64,000 bases of DNA from Dromiciops gliroides (GCF_019393635.1 NC_057862.1:412404169-412468168), one strand, 5' to 3'. Positions 11,010 through 23,757 are shown, counted from the stretch's first letter. The notes: a model not told the origin generated them from the letters alone. Program-made: numbers and translations.

Positions 11010-11075
11010 TAGGGTGGGCCAAAAGTCATGAAGGGGTCTGATATTTTGATAAATTTTTTGGTTTCTTTATTTCAG

Positions 11076-11106
<31 letters not shown>

Positions 11107-11214
11107 TGTGTGTGTATCATATACTGTATGTGATGCTAAGGTGTTATAAATTACAAACAAAAAATACAGAAGTTATTAAATATTGAAACCTTTCGTAACT
11201 TCTGGCCCACCCTG
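11010..11214. mobile_element. mariner-type MITE with terminal inverted repeats and TA target
   Basis: Left end TAGGGTGGGCCAAAAGTCATGAA and right end TTCGTAACTTCTGGCCCACCCTG are inverted copies of each other. TA dinucleotides flank both ends (11008-11009 and 11215-11216). Inverted GGGTGGGCC ends with a TA duplication are characteristic of mariner-type transposons. The body is only about 205 bp, has no transposase, and carries a (TG)n tract at 11079-11104. Confidence 0.85.
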
Positions 11215-11280
11215 TATTTCTGCCTTCCATCTCCTTGTGGCTCTCTTCAAGTAACCTCTCCATCTCTCTAATTCACTTTT

Positions 11281-11425
11281 TTTTTTTTTAGTGAGGCAAT
11301 GAGGGCTAAGTGACTTGCCCGGGGTCACACAGCTAGTAAGTGTCAAGTGTCTGAGGCCGGATTTGAACTCAGGTACTCCTGAATTCAGGGCCAGTGGTCT
11401 ATCCACTGCACCACCTTGTTACCCC
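11281..11425 (-). mobile_element. MAR1-type SINE
   Basis: Reverse-strand copy with poly(T). TSD CTAATTCACTTTT at 11268-11280 and 11426-11438 is perfect. Confidence 0.96.
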
Positions 11426-11439
11426 CTAATTCACTTTTA

Positions 11440-12252
11440 ACTGAACTCCAATTTATAGGTTTAGGGAGTTACCTGGGCAATTAGGAGGTTAAAGGACTTA
11501 CCCATCAGTTAATATTCATCACATGGCAGGCCAGAACTTTAATCCAAGTAGTCCTGACTCCAAGACTGGGTGACATGCTGCCCGCCTCTCTATATCACAG
11601 GGGAAACTAAATGACTGAAAAAAATGGGGCAATCATCCTAGCACACCATGCCCATAGTCTAGCTCACAGCCATCCCCTTCATCAGGAAAAATGATTCCTC
11701 CTTGGATGCTCCCCAATCCTAATAATTCCACTATAACTTTAGAATTTTCTGTGCCCTGAGAATTTCCTTCCCCTCCATCTCTCCAGTTCTTCCCTTTACT
11801 TGCTCCCAATCCTATAGCTGTGTCCTCACCACAACTGTCCAGGGTGCCAATACCTAGTTCTGGGGCTGATGTGAAGAAGCAACATATCTGTCTTAGACAA
11901 GGGCATTGTTCACAAAAAGGGTGGGAAACTGGCCTGGATTTTCATCTCAGGAGCTCAAGGAAGGACAGAGTTTACTTAATCAAAGCCATTGGGGAAAAAA
12001 ACTATGACCTACAGTCAAAGGCTTGCCCTTTACCCACAATGGAACTGTATGACCTTTGGAGTCATTGCATTAGGCAATTCCCCTAGTCCAAGCTAGTAAA
12101 TGTCTCATTGTAAAAGGAAAGGAGTATTTATGATAATGTTGATACCAAACCCAGAAATGGGTCAGATCTTCTGTGCAGCCATACACAATTGAGGCCAGTT
12201 CCCAAATAAATGTGAAGTAACTGTTTTGCAGAGTACTGAGTCCCAGGCCCAT
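11440..12252. other. unclassified non-coding stretch
   Basis: No gene or named repeat recognised. Confidence 0.4.
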
Positions 12253-12500
12253 TGCTTTTATTGTTGTTGTTGCTCAGTTGTGTCAGTCATGTACAAGTCT
12301 TCATGACCTCATTTGGAGTTCTCTCGACAAATATACTGGGGTGGTTTGCTATTTCCTTCTCTAGCTCATTTTTTTCAGATGAGGAAACTGAGGCAAAAAA
12401 AGGTTAAGTGACTTTCCCAGGGTCACACAGCTAGGAAGTATCAGAGGCCAGTCTTCCTGACTCAAGGCCCAGTGTTCTACCCACTGCACCACCTAAATGC
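12253..12500 (-). mobile_element. RTESINE-type element (tRNA/MIR head, BovB/RTE tail)
   Basis: Reads in reverse: TTGTTGTTGTTGCTCAGTTGTGTCAGTCATG then CTTCATGACCTCATTTGG and ACTGGGGTGGTTTGCTATTTCC. This is the antisense RTE 3' tail, equivalent to the GAGTCGGACATGACTGA..AACAACAA end in sense. It runs on to a MIR-like core (GATGAGGAAACTGAGGC) and a tRNA-like head ending CACCACCTAA. Confidence 0.93.
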
Positions 12501-13830
12501 TTATTATACACATTCACTCTTACTATTCACCTACTTTTTAATTCAGTATGATTCTCTAACCTGTGGATCAGAAGACAAACAAGAGAGATAAGACAGATAG
12601 GAGAATAATTCATTATTTTAAAAGTTTTATTTGTGAATTCTAATAGTGTTTTTGTTAGTTGATTAATTATTTAGAATATTGAAATCATATGAATTTGTGT
12701 GCTAGTTATATCCCCTATTTATGCAGTAGCTGTTTTAATTTCCTAAGTTGTACATGAGATAAAATTCCATTGAACTTATAATATGAAGAGAAAAATTCGA
12801 GATCTGAGCAGGTAAGGAGTGATAGAAGTAGGAGAGGTTTGGCTTGATTCTTTTCCATCTCTCATTTTTTGTAAGTAAATTGAATAAATCACCTTAAAAT
12901 GCATAGACTTCATGGATGAAACACTTATACTGAGAGAAAACACAGGGAGAGAGACCTGGTAAAAAGATCAATAACAAGTTTTCATCCAGGACAAAACTGA
13001 GAGTGACAAAAGATAGGACAGGGATACCATAAACCCTGACACCCAGTCAAGTACTAAAGAAGTGAACATCTTGTTAAGAATACTGTGCCTGAAAATGAAA
13101 TTTTTCTATCTGGACCACACCTTAACATTTGTTAGGTTCCTGGATAATCTAACAAGTCTGATAAGAACCAATCTGACTGTGCTCTTGCAAACCTAAAAGC
13201 TTCAAACCGAAAAAGAAAAGGGAGCAAGAAAATTGTCCATATGTACTCACCACCATAACATCATTTAGGAAGAAAAATAGTAGTAGAGGTTCCCAGAAAT
13301 TCACAGGAGACAATTTTTTTTTTTTAAAAGGCAGCAGTAAAACCCATGACCCTAGATATGTACATATAAATGAACAAAGTATAGGCAGCAAGCATACAAG
13401 TCAACTGGAGACCCTAATCCAAGGAGATAAATATGATCTCCTAGGTCTCACTGAGATTTGGTTGGATGAGACCCATGACCCATAAAATCAACACTTAAAA
13501 TTTTAAAGATATAGATGAATACATAGTGAAGTAAGCAGAACAAGGAAACACTGTGCATGATGATAAACATCAATGGGAATGGAAATAACAAAAATGAAAC
13601 AACACTATGAAATTATAATGATGTGAAAAATACTAGAGAGGAATGAATCCTAGGTGGTGGACCTGGGAGACTAGTTCATAAGGCATGCCCTTGACAAAAA
13701 TGGGGAATCAAGGAGGGGCAAATATAAGGGAAAAGATAATGAGTTCAGTCTTTGACATGTTGGGTTTGAGATGCCTATGGAATATACCAGTTGAAACATC
13801 AACAGACTATTGAAAATCATGTCAGAACAA
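12501..13830. other. mostly unclassified, with L1-like and L2-like scraps
   Basis: Around 13525-13600, GTGAAGTAAGCAGAACAAGGAAACA resembles L1 3' sequence (GTGAAGTGAGCAGAACCAGGAGAACA). At 13735-13790, GAGTTCAGTCTTTGACATGTTGGGTTTGAGATGCCTATGG is antisense L2 RT-region sequence. The rest is unassigned. The short poly(A)/poly(T) tracts near 13310 do not define an element. Confidence 0.5.
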
Positions 13831-13832
13831 CT

Positions 13833-14110
<278 letters not shown>

Positions 14111-14284
14111 TTACTGAATACTATCAACATAGTTTATCTAAATTTCAGCAAAACACTTGTCAAAATTACATTTAATCTTTTGGGAAAAGATGGAGTAATT
14201 GAGGCTAGGTAACAGTACAATTAGGAGAATCCAGGACAGGTTGAATTATTGAATTAAAAATAATCACTAATGGCTCTATGTTTT

Positions 14285-15230
14285 GCTCAGAAGGAAGCCT
14301 GCATGGCAGTCACCCGGGGATAAGCGCTTGTCCCTGTGCTGTTTAATATTATTATCAGTGATTCAGATAAAGGCACAGATGGCATGATTATCAGATTTGC
14401 AGATCACACAAAGCTGGGAGAGATGGCTGACCAGGTGACAGTCAGGATCCCAAAAGACCTTGATAGGATTAAGCATTTTGCCAAGTCAAATAAGATGAAA
14501 TTTAATAGAAATAGATGTTGACTTACACTTAAATTCAAATTTCAGAAGCACAAGATGGGATAAATGTGGCTAGACAGAAATTTATCCAAAAATGAATATA
14601 TGAGAGTTTCAGTAGACTATAAGATCAATATGAGTCCACTTCAAGATATAGGCAGTCAAAAAACTGAGATCTTAGATACAGCATCCAAGACCAGGAAGGC
14701 AATAATAGGTCTATTGTGTTCTACACTTGTCAGACCACTCCTCTCAAGTATCATGTTCAGTACCATGCACCACACTTTACAGAAGACTGTATCCAGAGGA
14801 AAGCAAGTAAGATGATAAAGGTTCTTGAGATAATGTCATATGAGGATGGCTGAAGACCCTGGGGATGTTTAATTTGGAGAAGCCCAAATGGGAGGGGATA
14901 TGATAGCTGTCCCATGAAAGAGGAAAGCAAGTGATCTGCTCTTCCCCTGGGGACAGGACTAGGAGCAGTAGGTAGATATTACAAAAAGACAAATCTAGGT
15001 CTGAAGTCGGGAGGAATTTCCTATAGAGAAATCAAAAAGGCGACATGTGCTGTCTTGGCATGTGCCATCAGAAAGTGCTTTGGGAGACCCCATGAGACAT
15101 CTTACACCAAAAGCTCTGAAACCACTTGTCGGCTGCTGTAAAGGGCATTCTCCTTTACATGTGGTTTGCAAGAGCTGGACCTTGAGGCCCCTTCCAGCTC
15201 TGGTACTCTATGGTTCTGTAAAGATGACAT
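14285..15230 (+). mobile_element. CR1/L3 LINE: reverse-transcriptase C-terminal region and 3' end
   Basis: The frame at 14336-14521 reads LFNIIISDSDKGTDG, then RFADHTKLG and later DLDRIKHFA..NKMKFNRNRC. This matches the CR1 RT block LFNIFINDLD..G...KFADDTKLGG...DLDRLE.WA..N.MKFN..KC. The second catalytic Asp of FADD is His here, so it is inactive. After a frame change, LLCSTLVRPLL matches the STLVRPHLEY block. The 3' end has GAGGCCCCTTCCAGCTCTG and ACTCTATGGTTCTGTA, the CR1/L3 terminus. No N-terminal part is present, consistent with 5' truncation. Confidence 0.88.
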
Positions 15231-16050
15231 GCCTCACAGACTGACATATACATTTTCAGACATAGCCAAAGCATCTGGACATTTAGTTAAGGCTTAATGT
15301 CTCTCCAAACAGAGGCTGTGAGCAGGACAGCAAACCAATTCCAGTGCATGTCCTGTGGGGATGCCTTTTGCTTGGGAAATGCTAGGAAAAGAAGGCACTA
15401 AGTATTTGTGTCTTGTGTTTTTCCATTCAAAATTATTATTCCCCCACCCACCCACAAACACAAAGAATTGGTTTGGGGTCAAGGGAAAGAGGGTGGTGTA
15501 TAGGGGAGCTACAGACTCTGCTACACCCACTCTCTAAGATGTGGCTCCTAAGTGGCCTCTGATCACACCCACCCCTGAGCTGTATTGTGTGCTGAAGTAT
15601 TATTAAGTCTTCTGGTCAAGGGATGCTAGCGCTGAGCTCTGTGGGTGTCTACTATGCTTTTATCAGGAGTGACCAAGGGAAAATGAGACATGAGAAAGGG
15701 ACAGAAAAGCTGGACATTTTTTAAAGCTGCTTTTTATTAGAACTAAAGAAAATTTCAGGAATTGATGGTAGCAAGAACACAGAAAGCAATGGTGAAGTTC
15801 TCAGACAGAGGGATGACACCCAGGGTCTACTCCCACTGTGGTTTCATTTTAATGCATTTGTGATCTCATCTATGTGGGCACTCCTGCCAAGGGGGCAGAT
15901 CAAACCCCATCCATGCCTTCTCATCCCATGTCCTCTTTTTCATGACCTCCCATAAAGATTCCCCAGGAGGTTCACTTAAAATGCTGGTGGCCTTCCTTTA
16001 GATCTCTCAACAGAACTTGAGTATCCATGCAGCATGTGGACTGTCCATCT
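15231..16050. other. unclassified non-coding stretch
   Basis: No named repeat or exon recognised; moderately GC-rich without CpG clustering. Confidence 0.4.
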
Positions 16051-16936
16051 GTTATGCTTCAATCTTTTTAATTTTGTTGGGTTTTTTCCAATTAACAAAC
16101 ACTGTTTTCTCCCCCCTCCTACTTTCCCACCCAATTGAACAATTAAAAGAGAAGAAAAAAGAAAACTTTCCAAACAAATTTACATAATCAGCAAAACACA
16201 TTCCCACAATGGCCATGTCCAAAAAAGTATGTCTCTTTCTGTGTTTTATGCCCATCAACTCTGACAGGAAGTGAGTACTGTGTTTCATCTTTAGTCCTCT
16301 GGAATCATGGTTTATGATGACACATATCAGAGTTCTAAAGGCTTTAAAAGTTGCTCTTCTTTATAAAGTTGTTGTAATTATATAAATTGCTCTACAAGTG
16401 CTGCTCACTTCACTTCATATGGTTCATGGAAGTCTTTCTAGTTTCCTCTGAAAATGAAAATCTTGTTATTTCTTCTGGTTGAAAATAGTATTCCATGACC
16501 TTCATGTGCCATACTTTGTTTAGCCATTCCCCAATAGATGGGTACCTCCTTACTTTCAAGTTTGGGATTACCACAAAAAGAATTACTATTAATATTTCTC
16601 TATTTATGGGTAAATGTATGGTATTAGTAGAGGTATATTTGGGTCAAAGGGCATGAACAGTTGAACGACTTTTGGAGCATAGCTACAAATTGCTTTCCAG
16701 AATGGCTAGAACAATTCAAATCTCTACCAACAGTGCATTATTAGTGTGCCTGTTTTCCCACTGCTCCTCTAACATTTGTCATTCTCCTCTTTTGTCATCT
16801 TTGCCAATCTGATAGGTATGAGGTAGAACCTCAGAGTAACTTTAATTTGCATTTGTCTAATTATTGGTGATATGAAGCGTTTTTTTCATATAGTTGTTGA
16901 TAACTTGACTTTCTTCTTTTGAAAATTACCTGTTCA

Positions 16937-17086
16937 GGGGGGCAGCTAGGTGGCGCAGTGGATAAAGCACTGGCCCCGGATTCAGGAGTACCTGAGTTCA
17001 AATCTGGCATCAGACCCTTGACACTTACTAGCTGTGTGACCCTGGGCAAGTCACTTAACACTTACTGCCCCACAAAAAAAAAAAAA
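16937..17086 (+). mobile_element. MAR1-type SINE inside L1
   Basis: TSD GAAAATTACCTGTTCA at 16921-16936 and 17087-17102, 16 bp and perfect. Full-length with A-tail. Confidence 0.97.
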
Positions 17087-17896
17087 GAAAATTACCTGTT
17101 CATATATTTTGACCACTAATCTATTCGGGAATGCCTCTTTGTCTTAGAGGTTGTAATCAGTTCTTTATATATCTTGGATGTGCAAACTTTACCAGAGAAA
17201 CTTGCTACAAAGATTTTTTTTTCAGTTATCTGCTTCACTTCTAATGTTAACTACATTAGATTTCTTGGTGCAAAAACTTTAATTTTATATAATCCAAATT
17301 GTTTATTTTTATTTTCTGTGATGCTGTCTTTTGCTTGTTTAATCATGAACTCTTCCTCATCCATTAGCCTAAAAGGCAATTTCTTCTTTGCTCTTTTGAA
17401 CTGCATATGATGTCATCTTTTAAGTCCAAGTCATGTATCCATTTAAAGATTATCCTGGTAGATGGTGTAAGTTATTGATCTATACCAATGCCAGAATGCT
17501 TTCCAGATTTCCCAGGAGTTTTTGTTAAATGGTGATTCTTTAGTTATTTGGGTTTACCAAACACCACAATGTGTATTTGCTTTCTTCTATATGTTATGTT
17601 CCTAAACTGTTCCACTAATCAGCCTCTCTCTTTTTTAAACATTACCAAGTCATTTCAACAATTACTGCTTTGTCATATAGTTTAAGACCTGGTATTAACA
17701 GACCCCCTCACTCTCCACTTTTTTTAGATTCTTGATCCATTTCTCCTCCATGTGAATCTTTTTTCTAGCTCTATAACCTGATCTTTTAGTAATTTGATTG
17801 GTGTGGCACTCAATAAGTAAATTATTTTAGGTAGGATTGTCTTTTGTTATATTAGCTCATTCTACTAATAGGCAATTATCACATCTCTAATTATTT

Positions 17897-18150
17897 TGGG
17901 GAGGTTAGGAGGTACAGTGAACAGTGTCACACATGAAATCATGAAGACTTATCTTCCTCAGTTCAAATCTGTCCTCAGACACTTGTTAACTGTGTGACCC
18001 TGGGCAAGTCACTTAACTCAGTTTGCCTCAGTTCTTCATCTGTAAAATGAGACAGAGTAGGCAATGGTAAACTACTTCAGTATCTTTGCCAAGAAAACCC
18101 CAAATGGGGTCATGAAGAGTCATACACAACTAACAAATGACTGAACAATT
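17897..18150 (+). mobile_element. RTESINE-type element
   Basis: tRNA-like head (weak), GTGTGACCCTGGGCAAGTCAC core, CCTCAGTTCTTCATCTGTAAAATGAG, then the RTE tail TATCTTTGCCAAGAAAACCCC, AAATGGGGTCATGAAGAGTC and ACTGAACAA. Confidence 0.92.
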
Positions 18151-18254
18151 ATTTAGGCCTGTCTTTCTCCAAAGAGTGGTTTATAGTTGCATTCGTATAA
18201 TTCATGGATTTATCTTGGTAGATATACTCCAGAACAGTTTATACTTTTATAGGT

Positions 18255-18420
18255 TTTTTTTTTCTTTTTTTTTTTTTCTTTTTTGCGGGGTAATGGGGGT
18301 TAAGTGACTTGCCCACGGTCACACAGCTAGTAAGTGTCAAGTGTCTGAGGCCAGATTTGAACTCAGGTACTCCTGAATCCAAGGCCAGTGCTTTATCCAC
18401 TGTGCCACCTAGCTACCCCC
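18255..18420 (-). mobile_element. MAR1-type SINE
   Basis: T/C-rich tail at left. TSD CTTTTATAGGT at 18244-18254 and 18421-18431 is perfect. Confidence 0.96.
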
Positions 18421-19047
18421 CTTTTATAGGTATTTTAAATAGAATTTCTCTTTGTTATTCTTCCTGCTGAGTTTTGCTGCTAATATACTAGAATGTTTTA
18501 TGTAGATTGTAGTGATTTATGTAGACTTATTTTATATCTTACAACTTTGTTGAATTTATTGTTTCAGTTAATTTTAGCTGACTCATTAGGGTTTTTTACG
18601 TATTATAAGATCTGTAAAAAGTGCTAACTGTCTTTCTTCTTTACCTAAAACCATCAAAGTTATAATCTATCCTCCAAGGATTTTACCCACCTGTTTGTAG
18701 AATTAGCTGCTCCTAGCTGTCTTTGCTTTGGATTCTGTTCATTCTCAAGCATAGCAGCTGTCCTTTCCCCAGCGGGAGCCTGTAGCCTCCCTGGAGTCTC
18801 CTGCCTCAACAGAGCTCCTATAAGGAATCCTCAGGTAAGGTGTAGGCTCTTCGCTTCTGAAATCTGAAAAACAAGCAGGATATTTTCTAAGGACCTTATC
18901 TCATGGTCAGCATCTTCCTGTTCCTCCAGAATCTTCCACTTTCCTTATCTGATAGATGCAAGGGAGAGAAAAGAGTCCCATTCTCTCCCAGCCCACCCCC
19001 ACTTCTGGCCAATAGGATGGGATGTATAGGAATACATTTCTTGATTT

Positions 19048-19345
19048 TTTTTTTTTGGCATGGACCTTTTTGGCATTCTGGTGAAGCCTACAGATTCCTC
19101 TTCAGAAGAATATTTTTAAATGCAGAAAATAAAATACACAGGATTGGGGTAGCTAGGTGGCACAGTGGATAGAGTACTGGCCCTGGAGTCAGGAGGACCT
19201 GAGTTCAAATGCAGCCTCAGACACTCAGACCCTGGGCAAGTCACTTAACCCCAATTGCCTCACCAAAAATAAAATAAAATAAAATAAATATACAGGTTTA
19301 CAAAGGAAACTAATTATACTGAAATAGAAGTATCTAAATATTTAA
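19048..19345 (+). mobile_element. hAT-type MITE fragment split by a SINE
   Basis: GGCATGGACCTTTTTGGCA, TTCTGGTGAAGCCTACAGA and TCAGAAGAATATTTTTAAATG precede the SINE; TTTACAAAGGAAACTAATTATACTGAAAT follows it. These blocks match the element at 34498-34997 in the same order. The ends with inverted repeats are lost here. Confidence 0.75.
19146..19285 (+). mobile_element. MAR1-type SINE with an internal deletion and (AAAAT)n tail
   Basis: TSD AAATACACAGGATT at 19132-19145 and AAATATACAGGTTT at 19286-19299. About 20 bp normally between the B-box region and the CCCTGGGCAAG block (the CTTACTAGCTGTGTG part) is missing. The tail is (AAAAT)n. Confidence 0.93.
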
Positions 19346-20795
19346 AACAAAAATTTTAATGCCTTTTAAAGAAGCCTTGCTCTAAGCAATTTAGTGCAGG
19401 AGAAAATAGGACCAAGGCCCAGAACATATACACATACACACTCCAAGTCCTAACTCTTACCTAACCCACCAGTAGAAATGGAACCATGACTCATATTTGG
19501 GTTCCATTACTGTCAATAAGTGGATGTTTTTGTAGCATCTTCTAGGGAATGGTAGGAATACTTATGTCCATAGCAAACAGATGGATGGCACACACATAGA
19601 CATAAGATGCATATGGCTAGGGCACACATGTGACCAGAGAAACTCACACATTTAATGTAGCAAAAATACAAAAATCTTCTGGTGATGTAAATCATGTTGC
19701 TGCTCTCTATTGCTCATAGCTTCTGCCCTCTACTGGGCACATCACTTCAATGCTAGCCATCATGGTTCCTGTCTTATTTCTGTGGGTGTCTCCACCAGAC
19801 TGGATCACCTACCTGCTTTCTGCTCACATTTACTGTGATGCTGTAGCTAGAAGTGTCTACCCAATAGGGAGACCTGAATCTCTTCTATGGGGCTCAGGTA
19901 AATCTTTGATTTGGGATTAGGAAGTTGCTCTAAATTGTTGCTTTATCCCTCATTAGGAACTGATATCCTCAAAATCTAGTCTAAGGATTCTTCTAAAGGG
20001 GTGTGGGGGGAGGTAGGAAGGTAACTTTTTTTAGGCCAGGAGCCATGGAGAAGTCTACATAGACCCCACCACCACCACCACCCAGAAGGGTGGCAAACTG
20101 AGGTGATCCCAGTCCTAAAGGATCGGCATGCAAATGAATTAGGGGCAAGAACAAAAGGCTTATTGAAGGAAGGGAAGCCACTACCCTCCACCCACTCCAT
20201 TCCTGCCTTTATTATGTTATTTGCCAGCAATAAAATCCCAGCCTTAAATCAGCACAAAATCTCCCTGTCTCCCCACATTCTCTTGAAATCTGTACTCTGA
20301 CATTTTGCCTCCCAGATCCTCCCAAAGACTACACCCTTCCATCCTGAAGGTGTTCCCTAGGAGCTAAAGGAGACTGGCCTCTCGCTCCCATGGTCACCAG
20401 TACAGAAATAAAGTTTTGCTTTCTTCTTGAGGTTCTCCTACACCCTTCCCTGCTGGCTTCCCAGTGAAACCCATCTTTTCCTCTAACTCCAGTCCATATG
20501 TCTCCATCCTCCATGAGCTCCTCTCTTCAATGTCCTTCACCAGCACCAATCCTCGCCTTTGTTGGGGGTGGAGGGAAAGGATCCAGCTCTTTCTGGGGAT
20601 GTCACTCAAGAGGCTGACTTATTTGCAGAGGATTCTACAGAGCCCTCCCTTTATTTTGTTCTAAATCTTTGAGAGTGTCTCCATTAACCAGAGTTGCATC
20701 AGGAAGGAGAGGGGGCAAGGAAAGGTTGAGGAAACAGATTTGATCCACCTCACATTTCCAGCTAGAAACCCCATCTCTTAGAATGGCTGACCACT
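19346..20795. other. unclassified; partial similarity to the 5-kb region
   Basis: There are no recognised exons. Blocks near 20395-20520 and 20740-20795 resemble 5025-5140 and 5220-5285. AATAAA motifs at about 20230 and 20406 would suit an old LTR, but I see no ends. Confidence 0.35.
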
Positions 20796-21035
20796 GGGGC
20801 AGCTAGGCAATGAATGCAGTGGATTAAATGCTGGGTTTGGAGTCAGGAAGACCTGAGTTCAAATCTAGTCTCATACATTTAGTAGCTGTGTGACCCTGAG
20901 CAAGTCATTTCACCCTGTTTATCTTAGTTTCCTCATCTGTAAAATGAAAGAAAGAAATGGCAAACCACTCCAATATCTTTACCAAGAAAACTCCAAATGG
21001 GGTCACAGAATTGGATACAACTGAAAATGAACAAG
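20796..21035 (+). mobile_element. RTESINE-type element
   Basis: Head GGGGCAGCTAGG, MIR-like core with GTGTGACCCTGAGCAAGTCA, then the RTE tail CAAACCACTCCAATATC, AAATGGGGTCACAGAATTGG and AACTGAAAATGAACAA. Confidence 0.92.
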
Positions 21036-21427
21036 AACTGATGTTAAGTGGTTAAATGTAATTAGTTGTGCTAGTCACCGGTGGCTTATGGTAATGGGGG
21101 AAAGATGTGCATTGCACAACTGGTTAGTGCTTGAGACAATGGCATTAGAAGCAATACTTCCAAACCCTTCAGAGGAGCCCCTAGACTCTGAAGGAGAAGG
21201 TGGAAGCTAGAGAACACACTCCTTATAGAAAGAAAAAAGCCAGTTAGAAGAGGGTACTTGATAAGATAGCACATCCCTCATACAAACCAGTCCCTCAGTC
21301 TTAGAGGAGAGTTGAATCTGAGAGCAGTAGGTAAATAGCATCCAGTATAAGGTCAGTTCTCAGAAACATAGACATGATCAAGAAACAAATAATTGGGAAG
21401 GTTAGTCAGAGGTTGTGAAGGGGAAGA

Positions 21428-21640
21428 TGGGTAGCCAAGTACAGTGGAAAGAATGTTAGATTTGGACTCAGAGGATCTTGGGTTCAAATTCTGGCTCTGT
21501 TACTTATAACCTGTGTGACCTTGGACAAGTTTCCTAACCTCTCCATCCTAACCTCTCCATCCTAACCTCAGTTTGTCATCTTTAAAAAGAGGGAGTTGGA
21601 ATAGATTACCTCATATCCATTCCTGATCTAAGTTTGCCAT
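21428..21640 (+). mobile_element. MIR-like SINE with CR1/L3-like tail
   Basis: tRNA-like head, TGTGTGACCTTGGACAAGTT core, then GAGTTGGAATAGATTACCTCATATCCATTCCTGATCT, a decayed CR1/L3 terminus. A 16-18 bp unit (TAACCTCTCCATCC) is repeated about twice at 21535-21570. Confidence 0.75.
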
Positions 21641-22061
21641 TTTATGACTGGGAAGAGAATTACTGATTGAGGAGTTGGTATTATCAAATGAGGGAGAGAT
21701 TTAAGGTTGGAGGGGAGGAAAGCTGGGCTATATAAGAGAAAAAAAATTTTTTAAGTTATAAAAGAGAAGAGGTCAAATTTTCTGTGGAAAAGACAGAGTT
21801 GGGGAATTTTCAAGAGGAAAGAGGTTTAGGGAGAAAGAAGAAGTTTGGGGTTTCTGAATAGAAAGGCGATCCAAAATTTCTCAGAGAGTGACTTGAGGGA
21901 TTTTAGGTAAAAAGTTTAGAGGGAGGATCTTGTATAAGATCTTGTATATGTGTAAGAGGAAAGGCAATTCATGTTTTCCTGATGTATAAGGAACTGTGGG
22001 AATTCACAGATACACAGAATTTCAGAGCTGAAAGAAATTTTAGTGGCCATTTAGTCCAAAC

Positions 22062-22304
22062 CACACCTGAAAAATCAATGAATCAGCAAACATTTATCAA
22101 GTGCCTGCTAAATGCTGGGGATACAAAAAGAGGCAAATGACAGTCCATGCCCTCAAAGAGCTTACAATCAAATGGGGAAACCAATATGCAAATAAATGTA
22201 TGCAAAACAAGATATATATAAGTAATGATAATGACAATTATAATACTTATAATAAATAAGTTATTTCTAGGAATGGGAAATAAAGAGAGAAGGCACTGGA
22301 ATTG
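22062..22304 (-). mobile_element. L2 LINE 3' end, antisense
   Basis: CAGCAAACATTTATCAAGTGCCTGCTAAATGCTGGGGATAC followed by CCATGCCCTCAAAGAGCTTACAATCA is the antisense L2 terminus. Confidence 0.85.
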
Positions 22305-23240
22305 AGAGCCCCTCTATAATATATCTGACAAATGGTCATCTAGCCCTGGCTTGAAGATCTCTAAAAAGACCTCCCAAGCAGTCTATTCCACTTTTTTTGG
22401 CAGGGCAAGGAGGGTTAAGTGACTTGCTCAGGGTTACACAGCTAGTAAGTATCAAGTATCTGAGGCTGGATTTGAACTCAGGTCCTCCTGAATCCAGGGC
22501 CTGTGCTTTATCCACTAGCCTATTCCACTTTTGCATGGTTCTGATTGTTAGGAAGTGTTTCCTTACCTCAAGCCTAAATTTGCTTCTTTGGAACCCACTG
22601 CTCCTAGTTCTGCCCTTGAGGACTGAGCAGAATGAGACTAATCCCTCTGATATACAACAACCCTTCAAAGATCTGGAAACGGTGACTAATCCCACCCTAA
22701 GTCTCCTTTTCTACACCAACCCAAGTTCTTTCAACAGATCCTTATATGGCATGAGCTCTCCCCACCCTGGTTGCCTTCCTCTAGACCTCCCTAGAATCCA
22801 ACTGTCCTTCCTAAAACGTGGAGCCCAGAATTAGACATAATACTCCAGATTGACTCAGAGATAGTAGAACAGGACTAACAACAACTCCTCATTCCTAGGA
22901 GCTCTGCTTCCCATAATGTGGCCTTTACAAGCAATAGCTTTGTTATCTTCCACACCACAGTGTTGGCACACGTTTAGTTTGCAGCCTGCTACACCCCTAT
23001 ATCTCTTTCAGAGGAAATGCTGTCTAGCCATGCCTTCCCCATTTTGAACTTCTGCAAGTGATTTTTTAGAAATCCAACTGTAAGACTTTCCATTATTTTC
23101 CCTATTAAATTTTATCTTATTCAATTCGGTCCAATGTACTAGCCAGTCAAGATCATTTTGAAACCTGACTCTGCCACCTGCTTTGGTTAGCGATCCCTTT
23201 CAACGTTTTAGTATCTGCAAACTTGATCAACGTGTCACCT
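22305..23240 (-). mobile_element. CR1/L3 LINE, RT C-terminal region, antisense, with SINE
   Basis: The reverse frame at 22336-22695 reads KFRLEVRKHFLTIRTMQKWN, the CR1 C-terminal signature (FRLNIRKHFFTVRVTEHW). Further right, reverse translation gives ELGL..KRRLR.GLVTVSRSLKG and the end of a YCVQFW.P-type block. The SINE at 22396-22519 splits it. Sequence to 23240 continues the same antisense LINE. Confidence 0.87.
22396..22519 (-). mobile_element. MAR1-type SINE lacking part of its head
   Basis: TSD CTATTCCACTTTT at 22383-22395 and 22520-22532 is perfect. The outer head (GGGGCAGCTAGGTGGCGC in sense) is missing, so this is a 5'-truncated copy. Confidence 0.94.
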
Positions 23241-23757
23241 CTTCTTTTAGAAGAAGTTTGAAACTGAAAGAAGAGGAGGAATGGGGAGAAGGAAGGTGGG
23301 CTGTTGTTGCATCTCCACTGTTTAGAAACCTCATTGGCTCTTGTTGGTTTTCTGAAGAAAACTCCATGAATTTCTAAAAACTGTCCCCTTGTCCTCCATT
23401 GACGGCTTTTTTTATCTGACCCACCAACCTTATGCTGGTCAGGAATGGGATGTCCCAGCCAAGCTTGCCCTGAGCCCTGAGAAGGAAGGGCATAAAACCA
23501 GGCCTTTTAGCCTTGAGGCACTCATGGTCCTATAGGGGAACTAAGAAGGTATACAAATATACAATGCACAAATACATAATGCATTGTCTCCTTCCCCACT
23601 CCTGTAGTAAAGTCCTTGGGAAACAAATTGGAGCACTTTCTGAAGTAAGTATTCATATTTCTTGTGCTTGTGCCATGAGCACATAGGAGTTTGAATCATT
23701 TCACACTCCAAAGCCAACTCAACTTTGTGAGTACCAAGAGGAATACCATATACTATT
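23241..23757. other. unclassified non-coding stretch
   Basis: No exon or named repeat recognised. CATAAAACCAGGCC near 23490 is TATA-like but isolated. Confidence 0.35.

Larger units (their letters stand above)
16055..18690 (-). mobile_element. L1 LINE, 3' portion (ORF2 end and 3' UTR), antisense
   Basis: On the reverse strand around 16470-16560, the sequence corresponds to CCATCTATTGGGGAATGGCTAAACAAA and a TATGG..CATGGAATACTATT block. This is the conserved end of L1 ORF2 (human equivalent: TGG..ACATATACACCATGGAATACTATGCAGCC). Further right come antisense blocks for the ORF2 C-terminal region and more upstream sequence to about 18690. It has many stops and is old. SINEs at 16937, about 17900 and 18255 interrupt it. 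Confidence 0.82.
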
